DNA of 64,000 nt, taken from the NCBI GenBank assembly GCA_029251525.1, contig JAQXDE010000055.1, positions 124,001-188,000 on the forward strand, given 5' to 3'. Made by a program: the position numbers and the translations under genes. The notes beneath the pieces were generated by a model. That model saw only the letters and a program-made list of their open reading frames with translations. It had not been told where the DNA came from and made no database searches. This document shows positions 27,906 to 37,065 of this stretch, piece after piece; positions within the stretch are counted from its first letter, which is position 1, and the number at the start of each line of letters is the position of its first letter. This stretch comes from Saprospiraceae bacterium (lineage in GTDB: Bacteria; Bacteroidota; Bacteroidia; Chitinophagales; Saprospiraceae).

Positions 27906-30900
27906 TTAGAAGGTAAACTTAATGCTACCACCCCATTGCTTAGAGGCAGGAACGTTCATCATTTCAAATCCACGTGCATTACCAACACCAGTACTTAATA
28001 CTTCAGGGTCGAAGTTAGCACCAGCAGGGAAACCTAGGGCTCTGAACCAAATGTTTTGTGCTGAGAAAGAAATGTTTGCAGATCCGAAAGGAGTATTTTC
28101 AATGAATTTTTTAGGAATAGAGTAGCCTAAAGAAACTTCTCTAAGTTTTATAAAAGATCCATCATATACTCTCATTTCATCAATGAATACACCACCGTTT
28201 GCCCAGTAATGTTGAGTAGTTGTAATTTGAATATCATTAGGTGTACCATCCTCTTTAACACCAGGAGCAATTACAGAAGTAAAACGATCGAAATCAGTTT
28301 CTTGTAAAATTCCTCTTGCTAATAATGTAGAAGGGGTAGTTGCATATATGTCACCACCATCTACATAAGTGATTAATGCACTTAAGTTAAATCCTTTGTA
28401 GTTAACACTTAGTCCACCATTTGTTGCAAAGTTAGGGTTAGGATCACCTACAACACCAGTTTCAGAATCAACAATATAAGTTCCACCTCCAGAAACGATA
28501 GGGTTTCCAGCTGCATCTCTCTTAATTACTTCAGCTTTGATTGCACCGTATGGTTGACCAGGAATTGCCCAGCTACCAAGCGTAGTGAAAAGCTCTAAAA
28601 TTGGGAATTCAGACAATCCAGGAGATAAGGCTTCTACTGTATTCTGATTTCGTGTAAAGTTACCATTTATTGTAACTGTCAAGTCTTTTCGTCTAATTGG
28701 AGTAAAGTTGATTCCAAGCTCAACTCCTTTGTTCAAAATTTCAGCAGCATTTACTGTAGTTTGAGTATATCCTGTTGCTGGATCAAGAGACAATGGAATA
28801 ATCAAATCGCTAGAACGTTTATTGTAAACAGATAAGTCTACTCCAATTCTGTTATCCCAGAATTTTGCATCTACTCCAAATTCTAACTCTTTGTGAAGCT
28901 CAGGTTTCAAGTTAACGTTACCAAATTGTTGAGCTACAGTATTAGTATTTAATACGGTTCCACTATTGGTAATAAATTCTCTTGTATTAATTCCTAGTAC
29001 ACTTCTTGTATCATACGGATCAGGGTAACCAGCAGAAGTTCCATATCCGATTCTAATTTTCAAGTAATCAATGATTCCTGAATTAGTCATCTCTGGAAAT
29101 GCATCAGTAGGTACGAAAGATAAACTTGCAGAAGGGTAGAAAATACTTCTATTTTCTTGCTCTAATGTTGAAGTCCAGTCATTTCTTCCTGATAAGTTTA
29201 GGTATAAGTAACTTTTGTAACCAAAAGATACAGAAGCATAAGCTCCTAATAAACTTTCATTTCTGTCAAAGGTAGAGTTAGTGTGATTTACAAAGTTGTT
29301 ATGTGTTTGTAAACCAAATACAAATTGCTCAGAACTATTTGCATAAGTTGAGTTTCTTGTATCATCTCTCTCATTAAACCCAACTACACCATCAATATTG
29401 ATGTCATCAGTTAAATTTCTGTTGAATTGGATATTGATGTTATGGTCATTGATAAAGTTGATTCGTTGAGAAGTTTCCAAAACACCATCAGCGATTTGTC
29501 CACCTAGTTTATTTACAGCAAATCTTTGACGTTGGTTATAACCATCTAAACCATATCGGTAATTGATGCTCATCCAATCATTAATATCATAGCTCAAAGA
29601 AATTGTTCCAAAGAATCGAGCTAATTTTTCTGTATCCGAAGTATTATTCAACGTCCAAATTGGGTGTTGAATTTGTCTTACAGATCCTCTATAGAAAATA
29701 GTAGAGTTATCTGCTGGATCTTCCCATTCCAAACCATTTAAATCAACACTACGAGGAGTGTAGAAAACATTTGAGAACAAAGATGCTCCATCGTTAGGGT
29801 TAGAACTTGTAGAAGTTGATACAGGAGGAGCAACTCTATCAGAATTTACATAGTTAAATGTACTTCTGATTTTAATTCCATTAGATAAATTAGTATTGAT
29901 ACCTAATCCGAATGTGTGTTTGTTAAATGTACTCAATGGCACAAATCCTTCTTCAGAACGGTAACCGTAGTTAAAGTTCAAAGTAGTTCCTTCACTCATT
30001 CTGTTAGCAACATTAATAGAAGTGTTACTGATTAAACCAGTTTGGAAAAAGTTTTGAAGGTTGTCGTATGCTTTGTAGTCATACCGAGCACCTGCGTACT
30101 CTTCTAAGTTATCATCATATGGGTGATTAATTGTACCCGGAGTAGTTGAGATGTCGTAGTTATTTTGACCCCTGTCAAACATTCTTTGAAATGCTCCACG
30201 GTGTACTCCAACATCGAACGGTGCTCCCCAGTTAGAGAATGCAACTGATTGATTGTTATGGAATCCATTTCCATATAAATCTTGATCATCTGGTAAAGAT
30301 GCAATTTGATTGGCGTGGAAAGATTGGTTAACAGTAACCTCAAATTTCTTGTCCATATCTATATCAGCACCATTTTTGGTAGTGATTAAGATTACACCAT
30401 TTCTTCCTGCTTCTCCATAGAGTACAGTTGCACTCAATCCTTTTAAAACATTCACCTCTGCGATGTTATTAGGATCTAAATCCAAGAAACGAGAAGATGC
30501 AGAAGATGATCCTGCTAATGCTCCTCTATCCGCGTTAGTATCAGAGTTGAAAGGAACTCCATCTACTACAAATAAAGGTTGATTGCTACCAGAAATAGAA
30601 GAGTAACCACGAATGATTACGTTAGTTCCTGATCCTGCAAGTCCTGAAGTAGAGTTAATTTCTACTCCTGCAACTTTTCCTCTTAATACACGAGTAACGT
30701 CAGCCTCAGGCTTAAGCTCGATGTCTTTTGAGTCAATTGTGGTAACGGCATATCCAAGAGCTTTTTTCTCTTTTTTGATACCCAAACCTGTTACAACGAT
30801 TTCTCCTAATACGCTACCTTCAGAAAGTGATACATTAAGTACATTCGATGCACCTAAAGTCTCTTCTTTTGTTCCGTATCCTGTGTAAGAGATTACTAAA

Positions 30901-31106
30901 ACGTCTGAACCTGCTGGTACTTCTAATGAGAAGCTTCCATCAATGTCCGAAGTTGTACCTACACCTTCAGCACCTTTGACTACGACACTTGCACCAATAA
31001 GTGCTTCGCCTTTATCGTCAGATATGGTACCGGTAATTGTTCTTTGTGCCAGCATAGTTCCAAGGGCACAAAAGAATAGCACTAAAACTAGTGAGAGTTT
31101 TTTCAT
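27906..31106 (-). CDS. SusC/RagA-family TonB-linked outer membrane transporter
   Basis: The 1066-residue protein has a signal peptide ending GTMLAQ, a carboxypeptidase-D-like domain at about 22-105 (ITGTISDDKGEALIGASVVV, VLVISYTGYGTKEE), then the SusC plug from about 112 (EIVVTGLGIKKEKKALGYAV, ITTKNGADI) and a large barrel ending in IKFTF. It is the TonB-powered importer for the ligand presented by the SusD partner just downstream. It heads the operon susC-susD-lipoprotein. The 615-bp region upstream has no clear sigma or anti-sigma pair, so regulation is not apparent. Confidence 0.94.
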   Translation of the reverse strand: MKKLSLVLVLFFCALGTMLAQRTITGTISDDKGEALIGASVVVKGAEGVGTTSDIDGSFSLEVPAGSDVLVISYTGYGTKEETLGASNVLNVSLSEGSVLGEIVVTGLGIKKEKKALGYAVTTIDSKDIELKPEADVTRVLRGKVAGVEINSTSGLAGSGTNVIIRGYSSISGSNQPLFVVDGVPFNSDTNADRGALAGSSSASSRFLDLDPNNIAEVNVLKGLSATVLYGEAGRNGVILITTKNGADIDMDKKFEVTVNQSFHANQIASLPDDQDLYGNGFHNNQSVAFSNWGAPFDVGVHRGAFQRMFDRGQNNYDISTTPGTINHPYDDNLEEYAGARYDYKAYDNLQNFFQTGLISNTSINVANRMSEGTTLNFNYGYRSEEGFVPLSTFNKHTFGLGINTNLSNGIKIRSTFNYVNSDRVAPPVSTSTSSNPNDGASLFSNVFYTPRSVDLNGLEWEDPADNSTIFYRGSVRQIQHPIWTLNNTSDTEKLARFFGTISLSYDINDWMSINYRYGLDGYNQRQRFAVNKLGGQIADGVLETSQRINFINDHNINIQFNRNLTDDINIDGVVGFNERDDTRNSTYANSSEQFVFGLQTHNNFVNHTNSTFDRNESLLGAYASVSFGYKSYLYLNLSGRNDWTSTLEQENRSIFYPSASLSFVPTDAFPEMTNSGIIDYLKIRIGYGTSAGYPDPYDTRSVLGINTREFITNSGTVLNTNTVAQQFGNVNLKPELHKELEFGVDAKFWDNRIGVDLSVYNKRSSDLIIPLSLDPATGYTQTTVNAAEILNKGVELGINFTPIRRKDLTVTINGNFTRNQNTVEALSPGLSEFPILELFTTLGSWAIPGQPYGAIKAEVIKRDAAGNPIVSGGGTYIVDSETGVVGDPNPNFATNGGLSVNYKGFNLSALITYVDGGDIYATTPSTLLARGILQETDFDRFTSVIAPGVKEDGTPNDIQITTTQHYWANGGVFIDEMRVYDGSFIKLREVSLGYSIPKKFIENTPFGSANISFSAQNIWFRALGFPAGANFDPEVLSTGVGNARGFEMMNVPASKQWGGSIKFTF

Positions 31107-31721
31107 ACTAATCCGATTTTAGTTAATAAAAAAATTAAAAAATTAAGTTATAAAATGTTCCAATTCTGTTCTGTAGTTTTTCGTATTGGTTTGATTTTCA
31201 ATACTTCGTTCCGCTTGCATGTAGTTAAATGAGTACTATTTCATGGTAGTTCTCGTCTTATTTTTATTTGTTAATTGTTATAATCAATGATTCTTACACT
31301 GTAAAAACCGTTTAAACATCACTTCATTCACTGAAGAGATACATTGTTTTTCGCAAAAGATCGGATTTGATATTTTATTAAAAAAATCAAGTTAAATGTG
31401 AATATTATTTTAATAATATAGGTTAGTAAGAATCATTTTGAATTTTAAAAAAATGATACTAAATATGTGTTCTATGGGTAGGATGTGTTTTTATTTTAAT
31501 GTATCAATGTTAATAAAACGACAAGAAATACTTTTTCGCTGCCAAATTTTAACACCTTTTTAACATTAAATAATTTACGAATTTATGTATTTTACTGATA
31601 AGTGAGTAATATTTATAGACTAATTTAAAAATTGGATATTTTAGAGAGAAGTTTTTGGAGTGTTCTGTAGATAACTTTTGTTTCAATTTTTAATAGTTAT
31701 TGGCTGCGCAAATATATGAAA
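31107..31721. other. 615-bp intergenic region upstream of susC
   Basis: Strongly AT-rich. It contains the susC 5' region and the 3' flank of pdxJ. No ORF, tRNA, inverted repeat of note or full promoter consensus was found. A long untranslated leader for susC is possible. Confidence 0.45.
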
Positions 31722-32435
31722 TCATTTTAATTCTCTTAAATATAATTGCACTGTATTATATAAACCAAAATAAAGTGCATCTGATACAAATGCTTGGCCA
31801 ATTGATACTTCTAGTAGGTTTGACACGTTTTTCTGAAAGAATTCTAAATTATCTAAATTTAAATCATGACCTGCATTGATACCAATTCCAATATCGTTGG
31901 CAACTTTTGCTGCCTCTGTAAATGGTTTAACTGCTGAATATTTATTATTAATATAATTACTAGCATAATTACCTGTATACAATTCTATTCGATCTGCCCC
32001 TACTTTTTTTGCTCCTTCCACCATTTTGCCTTCTGGATCAACAAATAAAGAGGTTCTAATTCCTACTTCTTTTAATTCTGCAATGATTTCGGTCAAAAAA
32101 GATTCATTTTCGATAGTATTCCAGCCATGGTCTGATGTCAACTGGTTCGGATCATCAGGGACTAAGGTACACTGGTGAGGTTTGTTTTTTAAAACTAGGT
32201 TTATAAAATGAGGAGTTGGGTTTCCCTCAATGTTAAATTCTGTAGTGACTAATGCTTTTAATTTTGGAATATCAGCAAAAGTGATATGTCTTTCATCTGG
32301 TCGTGGATGAACTGTAATTCCTTGTGCTCCAAATTTTTCACAATCAATAGCTACTTGCTCTAAGTTAGGCAAATTACCGCCTCTTGCATTTCGAATTAAA
32401 GCTACTTTGTTGAGGTTGATACTAAGTCGTGTCAT
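31722..32435 (-). CDS. pdxJ: pyridoxine 5'-phosphate synthase
   Basis: The 237-residue protein is a standard PdxJ TIM barrel: LSINLNKVALIRNARGG at the start, GITVHPRPDERHI, LVPDDPNQLTSDHGW and GIGINAGHDLNLDNL near the end. It condenses 1-amino-acetone 3-phosphate with deoxyxylulose 5-phosphate to make pyridoxine 5'-phosphate, so the cell makes vitamin B6 by the DXP-dependent route. It is monocistronic and divergent from the CPBP gene. Confidence 0.95.
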   Translation of the reverse strand: MTRLSINLNKVALIRNARGGNLPNLEQVAIDCEKFGAQGITVHPRPDERHITFADIPKLKALVTTEFNIEGNPTPHFINLVLKNKPHQCTLVPDDPNQLTSDHGWNTIENESFLTEIIAELKEVGIRTSLFVDPEGKMVEGAKKVGADRIELYTGNYASNYINNKYSAVKPFTEAAKVANDIGIGINAGHDLNLDNLEFFQKNVSNLLEVSIGQAFVSDALYFGLYNTVQLYLRELK

Positions 32436-32597
32436 TCTTTTAAATTTTGGTGACCAGTTTTATAGAAATAAAAAAATAACCTGGTTAGATTTTGTGAGAA
32501 TTATACATTCTCAAAACATTGTTTTTTATTATCTTGCGGCAAATGTACGGACAAAATAGAAGTATTTTACTTTGCTTGAAATTAATTTTTTAGGATA

Positions 32598-33533
32598 ATG
32601 AATGATCATGAAATTATAGATTCTGCGCTAGATAGAGAAAGAATAACTCCTCCTGTATTTACGTTGGCGATTCTTGGGATGATAATATTTCTCTGCCTTT
32701 TGTTGGGGCTAGGGATGGTGGAAAGCTATGGATACTTTAAAGGAATGAATGTCACGGAAGCTCTGGCCAATTTGACTGCTGATAGCAGTACTTCGATACG
32801 TGATTTTATTAGAACAAATCTTTTAATAAATCATCTAACTACTTTTGTTTTTCCAGCCTTGGTATTTTCCTATTTCTTTTATAAAAGCAAGTGGACTAGT
32901 TTTTTAAATATTAATAAAATCCCAATTGTAGCTAATTTAATATTGGGAGGAGTATTGATTATAGCAGCATTTCCTTTAGCTCAATTGGCTTTTTGGATAA
33001 ATATGAATATTCCAATGCCTAATTTTTTAGTTGAAATGGAAGAAGGTACATCTGAAATGGTCAGAAATTTACTTTTGGCGGAACAACCACATGAATTATG
33101 GTTTAATTTATTAACAATCGCTGTGATTCCAGCCATTGGAGAGGAGTTGATATTTAGAGGGATTTTACAAAAGAAATTAGATGAACAGCTAAAAAATCCA
33201 CATTTGGCAATTTGGTTGGCAGCTTTGATCTTTAGTGCAATCCATATGCAATTCCAAGGTTTTTTATCTCGAATGTTGCTTGGTGGAATATTAGGTTATA
33301 TGTATCATTGGACGGGTAACCTATGGGTGCCTATTTTTGCCCATTTAGTTAATAATGCGGTGCAAATAATTGGGCAATATTTTTTCCAAAAAGGAATGAT
33401 TGAAACCAACATAGATCAAGCCATTTTGGACGTAAATTGGGTGATGACATTGGTAGCCTTTGCGGTTGTTGGAGTTTTGAGCTTTGCAATGAAAAAACTG
33501 AACGATCGAAATCAAGAAGAATTAACTATTTAA
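32598..33533 (+). CDS. CPBP family intramembrane glutamic protease
   Basis: This 311-residue membrane protein has about eight hydrophobic segments and the CPBP (CAAX protease and bacteriocin-processing) motifs: EELIFRG with E182/E183 and R187, the FSAIH segment near residue 215, and HLVNNA near 250. These form the catalytic site of Rce1-like intramembrane proteases. The substrate is unknown. It is 49 bp upstream of cdsA and probably co-transcribed with the phospholipid genes, suggesting an envelope maintenance role. Confidence 0.88.
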   Translation: MNDHEIIDSALDRERITPPVFTLAILGMIIFLCLLLGLGMVESYGYFKGMNVTEALANLTADSSTSIRDFIRTNLLINHLTTFVFPALVFSYFFYKSKWTSFLNINKIPIVANLILGGVLIIAAFPLAQLAFWINMNIPMPNFLVEMEEGTSEMVRNLLLAEQPHELWFNLLTIAVIPAIGEELIFRGILQKKLDEQLKNPHLAIWLAALIFSAIHMQFQGFLSRMLLGGILGYMYHWTGNLWVPIFAHLVNNAVQIIGQYFFQKGMIETNIDQAILDVNWVMTLVAFAVVGVLSFAMKKLNDRNQEELTI

Positions 33534-33582
33534 TATTTAATTTGTACTTACGCAATTTAGATTAACACATTCACATACAGAT

Positions 33583-34416
33583 ATGAGCAGATTATTACAA
33601 AGAGCAATTACAGCAGTCATTTTCGTAGTTATCATGCTCGCAGGTTTATATTATAGTGAAAATTCATTTTTAGCTTTATTTGGATTGATTACTGTTGCAA
33701 GCCTTTGGGAGTTTTACACCATAATATTAAAAAATGATACTTATGATTTATTAAGAAAAATCAATGGAGTTATAATTGGTGGAACTCCATTTTTGGTTGC
33801 AGCTTATTATCATTTAGGTAAGTTTGAGGATGGATCAGGATTTTTTAAAATCTGCATTTTAGTGTTTTTACCTATTCTTTTTTTACCATTTATCATTGAA
33901 TTATTCACGAAGTCTAAACATCCTTTTGCAAATTTAGGTTATTTGTTTTTGGGACTAATTTATATTGGTATTCCATTTACATTGGCTCAATTTATAGCAA
34001 TAAATGATGGAAATTATTATCCAAATATAATCTTAGGTTTACTCTTACTAACTTGGGCAAATGATACCGGGGCATATTTGATAGGCTCTCAGATTGGAAA
34101 AACACCACTGTTTCCTAGGATATCACCTAATAAAACATGGGAAGGTTCTATGGGAGGAGTCACTATTACGTTTTTAATTGCCTGGTTATTGAGTGTGTAT
34201 ATGACGGAATTGAGTTTGGTAAATTGGTTGATTTTGGCTATTTTAGTATCGATTTTTGCATCAGTTGGTGATTTGATTGAATCTATGCTAAAAAGAAGTT
34301 TAGGAGTAAAAGATTCAGGAAATATCATGCCTGGCCACGGTGGGTTTCTAGATAGATTTGATGCATTTATATTCCTTTTACCATTTGCGTCGAGTTATTT
34401 ACTCTTGATTAGATAA
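33583..34416 (+). CDS. cdsA: phosphatidate cytidylyltransferase
   Basis: This 277-residue multi-pass protein has the CTP-transferase signature at the C-terminal end: SVGDLIESMLKRSLGVKDSG followed by MPGHGGFLDRFDA. It also has the earlier ANDTGAYLIGSQIGK and SPNKTWEGS. It makes CDP-diacylglycerol, the precursor of the main phospholipids, in the inner membrane. The next gene, psd, acts later in the same pathway. Confidence 0.94.
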   Translation: MSRLLQRAITAVIFVVIMLAGLYYSENSFLALFGLITVASLWEFYTIILKNDTYDLLRKINGVIIGGTPFLVAAYYHLGKFEDGSGFFKICILVFLPILFLPFIIELFTKSKHPFANLGYLFLGLIYIGIPFTLAQFIAINDGNYYPNIILGLLLLTWANDTGAYLIGSQIGKTPLFPRISPNKTWEGSMGGVTITFLIAWLLSVYMTELSLVNWLILAILVSIFASVGDLIESMLKRSLGVKDSGNIMPGHGGFLDRFDAFIFLLPFASSYLLLIR

Positions 34417-34546
34417 CTTTTTTTACCTCAAGGCGTTTTATTTTTGTCGAAAATTTAAGTTCCAATCATATATCTCGGTTAAAATTTATTATTTTTGTGA
34501 GCTTTTGGTAAAAGAACGTGCTAGAACCTAGTTAAAAATACAATTT

Positions 34547-35200
34547 ATGAGACTGAAAATACATAAGGAAGGGTACAAAATACTGACAGGATTAGGTCTG
34601 TTTTTTGCGGTAGTTAATTTATTAGTATTCTGGTATTTGCCTAACTCATTACAATTAGTAGGAATCATTTCTATGGTTCTATTTCTATTGGTATTACAGT
34701 TTTTTAGGAACCCAAGTCGTGAAATAATATTAACTGATGATAATGTAGTTTACGCTCCTGCAGATGGAAAAATTGTTACAATCGAAGAAGTAGTTGAAAA
34801 TGAATACTTTAAAACTAAAAAATTACAAGTTTCCATTTTTATGTCGCCTGTAAATGTACATGTGAATAGAAATCCAGTTAGTGGAACAGTCAATTACTAC
34901 AAATATCACCCTGGAAAATATCTTGTGGCATGGCATCCAAAGTCATCCACTGAGAATGAACGAACTACTACTGTAATTAATAATAATGGTGAAGAAATAT
35001 TACTCCGACAAATAGCTGGTTTTTTAGCTAAAAGAATTGTGAATTATGTAGAAGTCGGACAAGAAGTAGAGCAAGGAAAAGATATGGGGTTTATCAAATT
35101 TGGATCAAGAGTAGATCTTTATTTGCCCTTAGACACTAAAATTGAGGTAGAAATTGGTCAAAAGGTAAAAGGAAACAAAACGATATTAGCTAGATTGTAA
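34547..35200 (+). CDS. psd: phosphatidylserine decarboxylase, short proenzyme type
   Basis: The 217-residue protein has an N-terminal hydrophobic hairpin (about 12-55), YAPADGKIV, the family block MSPVNVHVNRNPVSG and the autocleavage site KFGSRVDLYLP. Cleavage before S187 gives the pyruvoyl-bearing alpha chain. The FGS variant of the LGST motif is usual in short Psd proteins. The enzyme makes phosphatidylethanolamine. It lies 130 bp after cdsA and is closed by a terminator. Confidence 0.93.
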   Translation: MRLKIHKEGYKILTGLGLFFAVVNLLVFWYLPNSLQLVGIISMVLFLLVLQFFRNPSREIILTDDNVVYAPADGKIVTIEEVVENEYFKTKKLQVSIFMSPVNVHVNRNPVSGTVNYYKYHPGKYLVAWHPKSSTENERTTTVINNNGEEILLRQIAGFLAKRIVNYVEVGQEVEQGKDMGFIKFGSRVDLYLPLDTKIEVEIGQKVKGNKTILARL

Positions 35201-35248
35201 AATTGTTTCTCGAAAATAAAAATAAACCATTAATTTGGTTAACTAATT

Positions 35249-35288
35249 AAACCTTTCGTGTCATTAATGCACGAAAGGTTTATTTTAT
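35249..35288 (+). terminator. intrinsic terminator after psd
   Basis: The arms AAACCTTTCGTG / CACGAAAGGTTT surround a 9-base loop, and an AT-rich T run follows. Confidence 0.75.
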
Positions 35289-35358
35289 TCAAGCCTAAAA
35301 AAAATGTACTTCTACATAATAACAAGCAAACTTATTTTTCACTTTTAAATAAAAAAAT

Positions 35359-36225
35359 ATGCGTTGGCAAGGAAGACAAGGTAGCGAAAATATTGAAGAT
35401 AGGCGAGGTGGTAATGGTAGTAATAAAGCGGTTGGTGGGATAGGAATAGGTGTTATTATAATGGCCATTATCATTCAATTGTTGGGTGGAGATGGCTTTG
35501 CAGTTATTCAACAGGCAGCAGTTCAACAACCTCAAACTCAACAACAACAGATGCAAAATTCAGCAGTAGAAGATGAATTAGCCCAGTTTGTTTCTGTAGT
35601 TTTAAAAGATACTGAGCAGATTTGGGGAAAGGTTTTTCCAGAACAATTAGGACGTAGTTATGAAAACCCCAATCTAGTTCTTTTTACAGGACAAGTTAGA
35701 TCAGCTTGTGGAAATGCGAGTGCTGCAACTGGACCATTTTATTGTCCGGGAGATAATAAATTATATATTGATTTAGCTTTCTATCAGCAATTGAAAAATG
35801 AATTTAAAGCTCCTGGTGATTTTGCAATGGCCTATGTTGTTGCTCATGAGGTAGGTCACCATGTTCAAAATTTGTTAGGTTTTACTAAATATGTACATCA
35901 ACAAAAGCGACAAGTTTCTGAAAAGCAATATAATCAGTTGTCTGTTCGATTAGAATTGATGGCAGATTATTTAGCAGGTGCTTGGGCGCATCATGATCAA
36001 AAATTAAATAATATTTTGGAAGAAGGTGATGTAGAAGAAGCAATGCGCGCTGCTCATGCAATCGGAGATGATACAATCCAAAAACGAAGTAGGGGATATG
36101 TTGTTCCTGATTCTTTTACCCATGGAACTTCTGATCAAAGGATGGCATCCTTCAGAGCTGGATTAGAAACTGGTAGTATTAATGAAGATATTTTGAATAG
36201 TTTTTTCTCACAAGAGTTGAATTAG
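35359..36225 (+). CDS. neutral zinc metallopeptidase, YpfJ family
   Basis: The 288-residue protein starts MRWQGRQGSENIEDRRG, the usual family N terminus. It has one transmembrane helix at about 31-49 and a Gln-rich linker, then the peptidase domain. The zinc site is H163-E-V-G-H167 in VAHEVGHHVQN. Other family marks are CGNASAATGPFYCPGD, ELMADYLAGAWAH (third-ligand region) and HGTSDQRMASFRAG. It is anchored in the inner membrane facing the periplasm. The substrate is unknown. Flanking terminators make it monocistronic. Confidence 0.9.
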   Translation: MRWQGRQGSENIEDRRGGNGSNKAVGGIGIGVIIMAIIIQLLGGDGFAVIQQAAVQQPQTQQQQMQNSAVEDELAQFVSVVLKDTEQIWGKVFPEQLGRSYENPNLVLFTGQVRSACGNASAATGPFYCPGDNKLYIDLAFYQQLKNEFKAPGDFAMAYVVAHEVGHHVQNLLGFTKYVHQQKRQVSEKQYNQLSVRLELMADYLAGAWAHHDQKLNNILEEGDVEEAMRAAHAIGDDTIQKRSRGYVVPDSFTHGTSDQRMASFRAGLETGSINEDILNSFFSQELN

Positions 36226-37065
36226 ATTTTTTAGATATTAATAAAAAGGAATCATTTGAAAAATTGAAATGATTCCTTTTTCGTATTGGTAAGTTAGCTT
36301 AAAATAAAGAGATTAGATAAAATCATATATCTTCTTTCTTTGCACCTCATTATTCTGAAAATATAAATTAAAAATGTGCCCTCCCTTTTCCAATTTCCTA
36401 TCCATTTAGATCTTTTTTCATCCCAATCATAAAATGTAAAAATAGATAAGCCGTGTATTGTATGAGGTATTTTTTAAGTTTTTGAAAAGATGATTGATTT
36501 TATTTTCCATATACCAAAGTTCAGAGGTGTAAGACACAAGTGGGTAACTAAAATAAATAGTAACCCCATTTATATTATTTTTTAAATTCTATTTCATATT
36601 TAATAAGTCTTTCAAAGTTTCATCAGGATTGCCTGAAATTTTTTTATTGCTACAAATGCCTATTATTCGAATAATAGACTATAATTTCTTCATGAATCCG
36701 AGTATTTATTAGGTCAAGTGAATGAGCAGCCATAAATTCGTAATCTAAAATGAGAGTTTTTTTAAGAAAAGGTACTAGAAAAAAGAATAAATAAAGGGTT
36801 TTCCATGATGTTTCAAGTTTGGATAAGGTTGGAGGGATAAAGTATAATTAGAGCTAAAACTGATTACAACTCTTTCCCAAATCATCTGTTATTTCCAATA
36901 ACAAAAGCCCTACTTTTACGTATGAATTAGTGTAAGTAAAGGAACGATATTTCAAATAAAATTTATTTGTATTTTTACCGTTTCTTGAGGGTGATAAATG
37001 TAAAAGGACTGATTTGAAAAAGAATTATTCGAAAACAGATACACTAAAAAATATAAATACAATTT
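36226..37065. other. 840-bp gene-poor region
   Basis: It contains a terminator hairpin at 36243-36281 and otherwise AT-rich sequence. A minus-strand frame without stops for about 64 codons (about 36650-36850) has only a late ATG and no recognisable product. No RNA gene is seen. The promoter for the BatA gene should lie at the right end. Confidence 0.5.
36243..36281. terminator. intrinsic terminator after the zinc metallopeptidase gene
   Basis: The arms AAAAAGGAATCATTT and AAATGATTCCTTTTT surround a 9-base loop, giving a symmetric A/T-flanked hairpin. Confidence 0.8.

Noticed and set aside
36650-36860. Minus-strand stop-free run of about 64 codons in the 840-bp spacer
   Set aside because: There is no ATG until about 27 codons from the end, no promoter and no identifiable product; expected in AT-rich sequence by chance.
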